Origin: Lanius collurio
Lineage: Eukaryota; Chordata; Aves; Passeriformes; Laniidae
DNA length: 64,000 bases
Assembly (NCBI GenBank): GCA_020086605.1
Contig: JACBWW010000015.1
Coordinates: 14,805,415 to 14,869,414 of the forward strand
Direction: 5' to 3'
The translations under genes and the position numbers were made by a program. Below the pieces are notes generated by a model. The model worked only from the letters and a program-made list of their open reading frames with translations. It was not told the DNA's origin and did not search any database. Positions 39,051-50,345 of this stretch are shown piece after piece; positions within the stretch are counted from its first letter, which is position 1, and each line of letters starts with the position of its first letter.

Positions 39051-41102
39051 AGTTATAATAATATTAATATAATAATAACAGCTTCACAGCATAATTCACA
39101 ATACAGCATCATAGAAGGATGTTACTGTAATCTTTAGACATCATCAACCCTATGGCAAACATTCCCATTAGCTTATTACACGTGTGTGAGGCTAAGAAAG
39201 TTATGCTAGCTGAATGGCATGATTGTGAATCAAGAAAATATCTTTTCTGTCTGAGCTCAGGTGGTTGAACAATATTTTGATTGATTAGGATTTTATTATA
39301 TTTTCCAGCTTCACAGGATCAGCACAGTCCTGATCTCACTGGGAGGAGAATGTGCAGCCATCCATATAGATGAAAGGAAGGTCAGAAGATATCTTACTGG
39401 CTTATGCTATTGAAATGTGGAGATGTCTTTTTTTCCCTGGCTGAGTTTCAAGAAGAGCTTTTTTTTTTTTTTTTGATTAAATTCCCAAATTAAATTCTCC
39501 CTCCTGTGGAATTTTAATTGTTTTTAAATTTACCCAGGAAACATGTTTTTAAAAGTTCCCTGAACTCCACATACTGTTGCTCAGCAGGTAGTGTGTGTGT
39601 TTTCTGGGACAGCTGGGCTCCAGCTCCCAGCTTGGCTGTGGGTGATTTGGAAGTGCTCATCCCCTTGCTTCAGGCACTCCTTGAAGGGTCTCAACCAGAG
39701 GTGTAACTGGTTAATACTGGCTAACACTGGTATCTAGAGAAAGAGAGAAGTCTCTCCTGGGTGACACAGGACCATGAACAAGAGCAGAAGGGAAAGCCAT
39801 GCCTCAATCCTGTGGGAAACAGTCAGAATGATGAGCTTGGATTTGTGGATTTCCACCTTGCTCTCTAGGCGGCAGCATTTCTTTTCTTTTAAATCTCATT
39901 TTGTGTTCTCAGAAGGGAGTTTAGGAAAGGCTTTTTATTCATCCTTATTGTTTGAATGCATAAAAATTCTGTTAGGAGCTGGTTTTTTTTTCAACTGCAT
40001 TATTAGTGCCACTGATACACGGTCAATCTCATTTACTTGGTTTTTCCTGATCACTGAATCTAAGTATATTTGATGAAGGAGACTCCCATGGCATACAATT
40101 TGGTAGAAACGTTATTCTGTGGGCAGATGACTCACAGATGAAGCTGTGGCATTCATTGCCATGTGTAGGATTGCACTGACTTCTATCTTAGCTTTGTGAT
40201 TCTCGAGCTGGTCACGTAGCAACTGCTTCATTTTCTAAACTCTAAATATCTATAGAAGTAGCGTAAGTTTCTGGACAGGAAATTCTTGGCTAGATAACCT
40301 CAGAAAACTAACCCAACTTTTCTCTGTGATAGAGTCTCATCTTTACATCGAGGAAAAATTAACCCTTTTAAGTGCTTTTTCTGTCAACTGGTGAGAAATC
40401 TTGCAAGAATATGGTACATGTGTTTTGTTTTACCTTTTAAGCAGTTCTGAATACTCACTCCTTCCTGACATGAGGCACAAAAGTGTTTAGATTTGACCTA
40501 AAACTGTTCCTACGTAAGCTAGTCTGTTCCAGCTTCCCCAGTGAAAAATCCGACTGTGAGGCACTCTGGAGCAGCAAATAGGGCTGGGACTGAGGTCTTT
40601 AACTTGTCTAGTAATATCTAGTATTCACTGAAGGTTCCGTGGGATATTGCAGCAAGCCCCAAACTGCTGCCATGAAAAGGCCTGGGTTTCCTGGAAGTCC
40701 TTTCTTACTTGCCAGTCCCCTACAAATATTTTGGATATCCAGCAATCTGCAGATGTCTGTAAATGAGCACTTGAAGTGAACCCTCTCTCTTCCTTTTAAG
40801 AGCATCTGTCAAAGAGAGGAGGGATTTCTGTAGGAGGCTTTGGGGCTGTTGCAGATGCAGTAGCTATCTGCATGCACACTCTTACCTTCTGGTAAGCTTT
40901 GGGAAACTCCAAGTAGCTTGCTTCTCTCTGAATTTCTGCAAATCAGCTTTGCATTTGCATGGGATTCATAGCTTGCTTGACCTACAATGTTTCTGCCTTC
41001 CCTAGGCCTATGGTAGGAGACATAAAAAGAGCTGGATCCACAAAGCTGTAGTGAAATGGTTGTGAATGGGAGGTCACATCAATGATTAAGTTCATCTACT
41101 GA
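39051..41102. other. Non-coding intergenic stretch
   Basis: No gene is recognised. It contains a short AT-rich ATAATA tract at about 39055-39080 and a poly(T) run at about 39461-39474. Confidence 0.5.
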
Positions 41103-41329
41103 GGTTCATAGAATCATTTAGGTTGGAAAAGACCTTTAAGGTCATAAACCATAAACCTAACACGGCTAAGTCCCACTAAGCTGTGTTACTAAATGTAAAT
41201 CCTGACAATCAAGCAAAATGCAAATTTTATCCCTGGTGCTGTCTCCACGCATCAACTTGCCCTCTGCCCAGAGGATGCACTCAGTTCCTTTGGCCAGATC
41301 ATTGATAAAGACATTAAACAGGGCTGGCC
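41103..41329 (-). mobile_element. CR1 fragment, left part (interrupted by a solo LTR)
   Basis: The start TTCATAGAATCATTTAGGTT is the antisense CR1 3' terminus. The CR1 sequence continues to AAACAGGGCTGGCC at 41329, where the solo LTR begins. The remaining CR1 sequence resumes at 41970-41976 after the LTR. Joining the two parts restores the CR1 order GGGCTGGCCCCAACAC. Confidence 0.9.
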
Positions 41330-41969
41330 TGTAGGGTCTGACAAGCCCCTGTCTTGGCAGTAAGCCCTTGTTTAGATAGAGGGAACTGCAACATCTCCAG
41401 ACGTGGGGTCTGACAGGCCCCTGCCCTGGCAGGGAGGCCTGGAGATAAGGAGGTAGCACTATCTCCCTCCAGGCCCCTCTTGGGGAAACAAAGAGCCTTT
41501 TTAGTTAGAAAAGATAGATCCAAGATCCTCTAGGAAACTGTATGTAAAATACCCTAATACCCATTGGTTTCTTACCCCTGCACGCCCACCTCTGTACCCC
41601 CATAAAAGAGACCCCTCTGCCCTGAGTCGGGGGAGGATTCGTCTCTGGTCACCCCTTCGTGGAAGATGCAAGAATAAATCTGCTTCTGCGGAACCACCAG
41701 AGAGTCCTCTCCTCTCTCTATCCGGGCCTGGCCAGGGGGGTCTGCCTTGCAGAGCAGAGCTGAAATCACTGCACTAAGAGCTGACAGCCTGCTGAGCCAG
41801 GCGTCCTCTGCAGGCAGCCCCGGCCGAGAGCTGAGAGAAGCCACGATCCCCTGGGAGACAGTTCCTCACGGGATCACCTCTCTGGGTCCGCTACGGCTTC
41901 TTGGGTCTGAGCCTCTGACCCCATCCAGCCCGGGCCGGGAGAAACCCCCCACTCAGATTAACAACTTTA
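41330..41969 (+). mobile_element. Solo LTR of an endogenous retrovirus, inserted into a CR1 copy
   Basis: This 640 bp segment splits a CR1 element. It is flanked by a perfect 6 bp direct repeat, CTGGCC, at 41324-41329 and 41970-41975, which is the expected target-site duplication. It begins with TG and ends with TA, one change from the canonical TG...CA. On the plus strand it has a TATA-like ATAAAAG at 41602-41608 and AATAAA at 41673-41678. That order marks promoter, R region and polyadenylation site. A 28 bp sequence near the left end (41333-41360) is repeated imperfectly at 41405-41432, as in duplicated U3 enhancer sequence. No internal gag, pol or env sequence remains, so recombination between two LTRs is inferred. 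The retroviral family is not assigned. Confidence 0.85.
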
Positions 41970-41975
41970 CTGGCC

Positions 41976-42133
41976 CCAACACCAAGCCCTGGGGAACCCC
42001 ACTAGTGACCGTCCACATACTGGATGTAATGCCATTCACCACCACTCTCCAGGTCCTGCCACAGAGCCAGTTTTTTACATGGCAAACAGTGCACCTAACC
42101 ATGCCATGACCAGCCAGTTTCTCCAGGAGAATT
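41976..42133 (-). mobile_element. CR1 fragment, right part
   Basis: The CR1 sequence resumes after the LTR with CCAACACCAAGCCCTGGGG, then ACCCCACTAGTGACC, CCATTCACCACCACTCT, and CCAGTTTTTTAC. It fades out after CAGCCAGTTTCTCCAGGAGA near 42133, so the original CR1 copy was 5' truncated. Confidence 0.9.
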
Positions 42134-45100
42134 TAGGGATCTGCAACCATAATCAAAGTTTAAAACTTGAGCCTATGTATTGTTGTCAGTTGACAGCAAG
42201 ATAGTATTCATGTCAGAACCAAATAGGACAAAACAATAAGCAAGTCATGGATCAGCCAAAGTAAAGATTTTCTAAACTCTGGGCATAAGGGTCTGTAAAC
42301 TCCTAGTACCACCTGTTGCCATGTAACTGAGTCCAAAAAGAGGAAAAACCTGCCTATTTTAAGGAGTTCTTCCACTCCTACACAGAGAAAGAAGATCCTT
42401 TTAAAAAGTCATCAGAAAAGGAAAAGGAGATTTTTAACTCTGAAAAGAAAACTGTTTGGGCTCATGAGAAAGGAAAAAAACATTTGTTGTCCCTGGATAA
42501 ACAGTGCCTTTAGACTCTGTTATGCACCAGTAAGGCAAAAAAACCCACATATAAGTAATAATGGGCTAGGATAAGTATCTTGTATACCAGCAAAAATTTT
42601 ATTAAATACCAGCAAAAATTTATTTCCATGAAGAATACTAGAACAGGAGGACATAGAGGTTTTACGAACAGTATTCTTCAAGATGTTCACAATTCTGCTG
42701 CTCACAGTTCTAAGCCAGCTGATCTAGAGGGCCCTGCTTGGAGCAGGAAGTTGCACTAGAGACCTGGAGAGGTTATTTCCACCTCACTTATTCTGTAGTT
42801 TGCAATAGCAACAGACTGCCAGTGCATTTAGAATCAGCACCTGTGCTGTCCAAAGTCGGGTGTTACCAGAACCACCAGAACCACCCTGACAGGTCTGACT
42901 ACTTATGAGAAAGCACCTCAGTCATCTGGAGTGCTGAGTGTAGGTGCACAGCAGAAAAATGCCTCTGGAGCCTTCTGCTTAACTCCCCATCTCTTGCATT
43001 CAATCTCCTTGGCTGAAAACATCATTAAATGAGTGTCTAGGGTCAACAGCCTGCCATTAGGGAGTGATAAGATTACTTTATTCAGAACAGATAAAACACT
43101 CTCAAGAGACTCAAGAAAGCCTCCAGGTCTTCAGAAATGGCAGGACTGAAAAACATTGGCAGAAACCAGCAGGCTGTGAGCAGTTACACACCAGGTCTCT
43201 CCCATGTGTCCCCACTCCCAGGTCACCAACATTTGCAATGCAACAGCAAAGTGGGCACAGAGAGCAGAGCTGGCCCTTTGTGTATTTTATTTTTCCCACG
43301 GCTCATATTTGCCATGATCAGGCACAGTGGCATTTCTACTGACCCAGCTGAGCTGTGGGAATGCCACTGAGCCCATGACAGCCTTTAGATGTACTGGGAG
43401 CCCTGATCCATTCTGGTAGTTAGGAAAGCAGGACGTGATCAGGGTGTTGGGTAGCCAGGCTGAAAGCAGCATGTTCATCCAAAACAGGCTGCAAAGAGTA
43501 GGTCACCCACCCAAGCTGACACCCCACTGCAGAGCCAGTGATCTAACTGAGCAATACACATCACACAGAGAAGGGATGACACTCTCAACTCAGTAATGAG
43601 CAAACACACACTGCCTCCTTGTACCCATCCTGTTTCTTTAACTTACTGAATTATTCTAACTCCCAGTCCCTATAAAGTAGTTGTGTCTGTACAAGTGTAG
43701 TCACTCTGGGACTGTACTTCTTCATCCAAAGTCATCTGTTCTTATCTCAATCCACAAGGGTTTTACTTTTTTCCAATTCTCCACCCCATCCCAGCAGGAG
43801 TGGAGGGAGTGAGCAAGCAGCTGATGGTACTTAGTTGCAGACTGAGTTTAAACCATGGCACAGACAAACATCAGTAGTACTCAACTGGACAAGTTCCCTT
43901 GGGAGGACACTGGTCATCACAAGGAATGTGTCACAGCTCTTCCTGAGGCACCCAGGCTTGCTCTGTAACTGTGCAATTAATCTCTCAGTCTGAAGAGTGT
44001 TGAGAAGGGTGTTGCTGTGAACAACAGGATGAATGTGGCCAAGCTCCAGAGCTCTGCACCAGGGTGAGATGTACAAGCTCCAGTGACCTTTGCTGGAACC
44101 AAGAGAGGAAGAATGAATTTCAAGTTAAGAACAAGCAGAGAGCAATCCAGGATGGCTGATATGGGGACATGTTAGCCCCTTCTTGCCACCTGCTTCTTCT
44201 CTTCCAGACTTTGTGGTCCTTTCACCCTGCTAACCAAGGGTCAGCAAAGTGGCATTTTTAGCCAGAGAGAACTCCTTTGGCCATGCTTTCTCCTAGGCCA
44301 CAGAAGGTCCAGAGCAGATGAAAGTGCTCTATGAAGCACTGCCATGAACTGTTTCTTTTGAAGCTGTGCAGAGATCTAGCACAGAGAAGATGCTGCAGCA
44401 CAGAACAAATATGGCCTGGGGAAATCCTTTCACCCTGGATGGTGCAAGTTTGTTCCTTCTTTACTGCTGGCAGAGGTTTTCCATGACACAACCCCACAAT
44501 GGAGGGTGAGGGGGAAGAGAAATCAAGTTGGGAACAATCAAGTCACAAGAACTCAAGGCTACCTTTACAGCCAGATACTTTAAAGCCAGCTCAGCCTCAC
44601 AAGTCAGCAAACCCATTTCTATGCACAGAATGGGTGAATGGGCCACAGAGGCTAGAATTAGTATCTTGCTAAAATAGTATCTGCTAAGTGAAGTGTATTT
44701 CAAGGGAAGCAGGCTCTGGAAACCCCTGACAGTCTATTCCAGTGTTCCCTTGCCATGCAGATAGGCCTGTGCTGGACAGCAGGAGTAGCACAGGGGTCAC
44801 AGCTCCCCAGTGGGCTCCCTTGGCTCAGCTCTGCTGTGCCTACCCCACTGAGCAGGGCTTTCTGTGGCCAGGCCAGAGACCTAAGAAACAGGAGATGTAG
44901 CCCTACATACATGGCCCCTGGAGAAGATATTACTAGCCAGCACTAGGCTTAGGATGGGAAACAGCCTTTGAAGAAGGGAGGAAAACCCACCCAGAGAAGC
45001 CAGACAGACTGGCTGTATGTAGTGCCAGCCAGTCAAGAGACACTTGGAGCAACATGAGAGCAATCCCACACCAGTGCCAGAAGCCTTCCTTCTGCTTCAA

Positions 45101-48100
45101 ACAGCCTCAGTTTGGCAGTGAGCCTCCAGAACCTGCCCTTACCACTGATGGGAACTGGTCCCCCTGTCTTGGGTGTCCCCCAAACCACTTCCTTTCAGCA
45201 GGACAAGGTGCTAAAAGACGTGCTGTGACAAGAGTGTGACTTCCTTAAGCAGTGATGCAGGCACAGCTTCATTAGCTCAGGTTTCTTAGGCTGTTTGTGC
45301 TTGTTTGAGCCTGCTGGGCTCTTCCGTGGGTTGAGCATTCTCCAGCTGCTTGCCTGTGCAGCACTGCACCCTGCTCCCATACTCCTCCCTGGAAAGCACC
45401 CCCATCCACCAGCCCCATCCACCACCCCCAATCACCATACTGTGAGAGAGGTGGCAAGGAGCACCCTCCTCCATGCTGGAGCCTCTCTGCCAGACACACT
45501 AGACACAACCAACCCTCTGACTGGGAGTGCTTGAGCCCCCAGAGTTGGAGCAGGGGGGAGCTCCCAGGAGGAGGGGACGTCCCACTGAGGGTGACTCACT
45601 CCCTGGGGTGATGAGGCTGTCAGAGCAATGAGGAAGCCTCTATCATGCTCACTCAGCTGTCCCCATGGCCAGCTGTGTAGAGAAGACTGTGGGCAGCTGG
45701 CATCCTTTGTCAATGCCAGCGTTCCAAGAGCCCTCTTTAGCAATCAGGTTGCTAAAGGGAACAAAATTTTTACATTTAATTGCTTAGGGCCTTTGAAGCC
45801 ACTCCCTGACACCCAGCAGGTGGAGCAGAGGGCCAGCCTCCATCACATTCTTTCCCTGTTCATTGTCACTCTGCAAGTCATTCTAGTTGTCTGTCAGAGC
45901 CACAGGGCACCACAGGTGCCACGAGGACTGTGGTGGGTGTCACACAGAGATGACTCATCCTGCCCATCACCTGTGGCAATGCCCCAGCAGCTGGTGGTGC
46001 CAGAATCACCTCTCTGCAGGTGCCCACCCAAACTGGTCTGACAGAAACCACAGGCTGTCAACTGCATGGCACCACTGCCATGAGGTGGGCACAAGGGCCA
46101 GGCACCTGTGGGCTCCCTGGCATGGGACAGCACAGGGGAAAATGTGGTCCTTGTCCCTCGTGGTGAAGGATGAGTAAAGTCACAGGATGGTCAGCACCCA
46201 TGCTCACCCTGCTAAGACCCTCCAAGGAGGTCTTCAGGATAGCATTCCTGCTGCAACTGAGAGGGCCATGTTGATGGCAGGCAAGTGTTCGAACAGAGCT
46301 CATCCCTGCTCTGGGGATGGATAAAGTCCCTTCACTGACCTTGAAATATTTTATTTTAAGTATTTGATCACTGTTTTGTCTGAGTCAGAACTTCCAAAAC
46401 CAGGCAGCTTCAGGCTAGAGATTCAGAACAGAACAGATTCCAGCAGACATTCTCCAGCCTCCTGCCTCCCTGCCTTGCTCCCTAGAAGATGCCTAGCTGT
46501 CCGAGTCTATGGAAGGACACTCGTTCCCCTGCAAATAGCCCTGGCACTCCCAGGGCAGAGAGTGGATCTGCAAGCCTACTCTGTCCTCCTCCCTGCCTGC
46601 CTCTCACCAGTGCCGGAGCCCGTGCTTTCCTGGGCTGGGCACGGCAGCAGCTCCCATCCCACGTGTGATGCCCTGCCGGCTGTCTCTGCGTGCTGCTGCA
46701 CGTTCTGCCTACAAGCTATGGCAGCGCTGCTGAAAATCCTCCCGGCAAAGAACTGCACGAATCAACTCCCGGTTTAGTCACTTCAAAACAATCCGGTTAG
46801 TAAGAGTGAGAGTAGGGAGGAAGACTATACCCCAGGCAGAGATTGCACATGGAAATACCAATGAGATGACACTGTTCTCTGAGAAGTATTGGAACAACTG
46901 GAGGAATAATAAAACACTGCAGTTTCCATCCACACAACTGTATCCCACAGACAAAGTAAAGGCAAGGATCTTATTGGAAGTCCCATCTGATTAGTATCTG
47001 TCTGGCCGGGATATGTTCTACTGCTGAGGAGAGACAGGCTGAACCCTGCTCACTGAAAACAAAGGAAAATGCATGAAGGAGAGCGCAGAAGAGGCAACTG
47101 CTGAGCCCAGGCAGGCAGCCCTGCTCCAGCAGCAAGGACCCACCTGTGCCACCTCCTCTTCCTCCTGCCCAGGGCATGGTCTAGGTAAGCACTGTGTGCT
47201 GCTGGCTCTTGGGCTGCGACCAGTGTTGCTGCTCTCCTAGGGAATAAACTGATCAAAAGAGCAATGACTCAGCCAAGTTCTTGTGTGTTGGGATGTCCAA
47301 CAAAGGAAATTTTTAGCTGTACCCTGCAGAACAACCAATCTCTTATGCTGTTATGGGGCAAATGGGGTATGGAGGTAGAAGTCTTATCTGGTTAGCTGCA
47401 AGAGTTGTCCTATGAGTCAGTACTGGCTGGTTAGAAAACTCTTCTCTAGCTGAATGGAAGCCAAAATATTCTGGAAAGCCTTGTTTCCAGCCACATGTTT
47501 TTTTGGATTAGCAGTCAGAAAACCCCAGCATATCAGGGAAAAAAAAAACCAAACAAACACAAACTGGAAAACTAAACAGAAGATGGCTTTTGAGGTTTTT
47601 CTTTGCGTTGGGGTGTTCAGAGGGAGAAAGGAAGCTTTTGCTCTCTGTCTGACACTTGGGTTCGGGTGGAGTCTGGAAAGCATATATTTTTTAATTCGCA
47701 TACTCAGGAAAAAAAAAAAAATCTCTGCTTAATCCCTGGACAAGGGGTTCTGGTGCTAAGCCTCATTTTCAGGAAAGAAAACGTGGCAAAATTCAAGAGA
47801 GACACATACATGAAAAAGAGGAAATATGAACAAGTCAGAAAAGTTAAATTATATCCCATTCTATCCTGATGGCTTGACAAGTTGCTTCCCCCCTCTCTTT
47901 TCCATGTTTTTCTTCCATTCTGTCTCCATGCAGTGTTAAAGGAACAACATTTGGGCCAGGATGAACATGAGCTGTGTGTCCAATGCCCACCCCACCTCCC
48001 CCCCCCAGAGTGACTTCAGCCACTATGTTGCCATGAAGCAATATGGATGATATTCAAGCCTCTGCAAGAGGGGTCCAGAAGAGTGGGGTGCTGAATGCAG

Positions 48101-49849
48101 GCTGCAGCTGCCAACTCCTCCCTGCAATGCCACAGCATTATGCAAAATTGTCAAATGCACATCACAACACCTGTACTTCTCAACAGGAAAAAAGTCTCTG
48201 TGATGGGCCTGGATGCACCCTGTATTTTGTTTCTATTTAATCTAATTCTGCTGACAAAGGACATCCTCTGGGGACAGGATCTCTTCATATCAGGTGAGGC
48301 ATAAATGCCAGCAGTACTTCGACCCTCTCCCAGGAGGAGAAATAGGGCCTAAAAGATTTTTAAAAAGGTCAGAAAAGCATTAACATGTGCCAGACACATG
48401 TGAACAGATTTGTGACATGACTTTCACACTGTCACTGCGGGACTCCCAGCACCTCTAAAAACCATTTCAATGGAGTGTCTCAGCCTGAAACATACTGCTG
48501 CCAGTGCTCCCAGTGCAAGTCTGGGCTGGGTTCACAGGCTAAGAGAAAAGGGTTTTTCCACATTAAAGGCTTTCTCTCTGTTGACAGTAATAAACAAGGG
48601 AAGAGAGGAGCCTATCCTGTTCCTGAGGGCCAGGTTACTCACATTTTGCAATGCATGGAAGAAAAAAAAAGACAGCATACAAACATAGGAAAATCTTTCT
48701 GGGCCAGAATATTTTCCCATCTGTCCTGTCACAAACGCTGGCCAAGAGCAGATGCCAGAGAAGAGCATAGAGCATGGGGCAGATAAGAAGCAATACCCCT
48801 GAGAGCTCCCCAAAGAAAATGTCAGTATGCAGTTTGGGACCTCTGCCTGGACTTTCCCACAATGGGGTTGAAATCCACAGCTGAGTCCTGCTGTAGGAGT
48901 CTGCTCCAGCCTCCTTGAATGCACCTTGATGCCCCCAGCCATGGCTACTGGAGCCATCCCACTGAACACATTGTCCAGTCTGCTTGTCTGCACTCATTGC
49001 TACCCATGCTCCTGTTGCTTAGCACCAGTGATAAACAGGACATATTCCTTTGGCCAGGTGCCTGCCCAAGGCATGCAGGATCAAGTCTTCCCCCAAAAAC
49101 CTCCTCTGGCAGCCACTGAACAGCACCATTTGGTTTATCAGGCAGTAAAGCTATCCCCTGATCTTGCTTGATCAATGTCATCCTGCTGGAAACATTGACA
49201 CAGGTCTGCCTGTCCTTCGGCACAGATCTCTTTGCAATCCCCTTGCCTTGGCCTATGTTTCCCCCAACATTACAAAACCTCTTCAGGGCAGTTTTGGCTC
49301 ACTGCTAAGCATATGGCAGGTTCTCTGCCTGGGTTTATGCAGCCACTTCTCCCCAGGGTCAGGGCTCCCTGCCTCTGGCTCCAGTCAGCTCCACAGCTTT
49401 TTGCATTCTGTGCCAGTTTGAGTTTTGTTCTGGCAGATAATTTCAGCCACTGCAAGCCGTAGTCAATTTTTCATGAGCCCTTTCTTCAGCCTCTCTGATT
49501 TTCCAGCATCCCCTTCCAGCTGTCTATGAACTGGGAGAAAAATCAGCCCCTCCCACTGCACCCCACCCCACAAGATGCCTCTTTTTAAGCTGCTACCTAA
49601 TGCTTCTAGACCACCCTACTGGGAACTGCAGGCTCCTGGGCACTTCAATCGAGGAGAGGTCTTTGGCAGAGAGGATGCGCTTCCTGCCTCCCCATCCCCA
49701 GCCAGGCTCTGCCTCTGAGGGCACTTGGACTGCAGCAGCAGGACAGATCCAGGAGCCAGTCTTGCCCTTACACCCGGCCTGGCGGGATCATATGGCTGAC
49801 TAAAGTGACAGCAGACTCAAGAATGTTAAACCTGGACACATCATTTGCA
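42134..49849. other. Intergenic sequence between SPINK2 and the HOPX distal promoter
   Basis: No coding exon is recognised. The interval contains a 22 bp period tandem duplication at 42584-42622, a poly(A) run near 47709-47721 and a C run near 47999-48007. Open frames up to 153 codons overlap one another in several phases and match no family. Confidence 0.5.
42584..42622. repeat. Short tandem duplication, 22 bp period
   Basis: ATACCAGCAAAAATTT occurs at 42584 and again at 42606, giving two near-identical copies of a 22 bp AT-rich unit. Confidence 0.85.
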
Positions 49850-49854
49850 AGATG

Positions 49855-50345
49855 CTAAAGCGCGATGAGAAGCCAGCCGAGCGCAGCAGCGAGCGCTGCC
49901 GCGCTCCATCAGCAAAGGCGGGCGCGGGGCTCCTTGCGGCGGGGCTGCGGGATGCGGCGCGGCCGGGAGGGACAGGCGGGCTCGGCTGGAGCTCCGCTGA
50001 CAGCAGCGCTCTTCCCGCCACACCCCGCTGCACCCTTCCGTAGCCCCGCAGGAAGCAGCGCCGGCCGCGGCCCCGGGCCCCGAGCGCGGCGGGGCGCGCC
50101 CCGACGGCTGCCGAGCCACCGGGAGCCCGCCGCGCACAGCCACGCGCGGAGCCCTGCCAAGGGGAGCGGGTGCCAAACCTGAATTACCAGCCCCGAGAGT
50201 GGCTGTGGATCCCGGCAGCTCCTGTGATTTGCGGCAGGTTTTTCAGGTCCCCGCCTGTCACACACACACGCAGATACTTAAGCAGTCACCCAAGGACCTG
50301 CGGGGTTCTTGTTTTACACACTTCTGGGCCCCGCCAGCTCCAGGT
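49855..50345 (+). promoter_or_regulatory. HOPX: CpG island and candidate distal HOPX promoter with first exon
   Basis: CpG density rises steeply at about 49855 and drops after about 50200. A textbook splice donor, CCAG|GTAAGG, follows at 50344-50349 on the plus strand, so a non-coding first exon could end at 50343. The nearest plus-strand acceptor with a known exon is HOPX exon 2 at 54749, 4.4 kb downstream. Mammalian HOPX is known to use more than one upstream promoter, including a CpG-rich one. No start codon here opens a frame that joins HOPX in a way I can support, so a 5' untranslated exon is inferred. A separate long non-coding RNA is the alternative. Confidence 0.55.
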
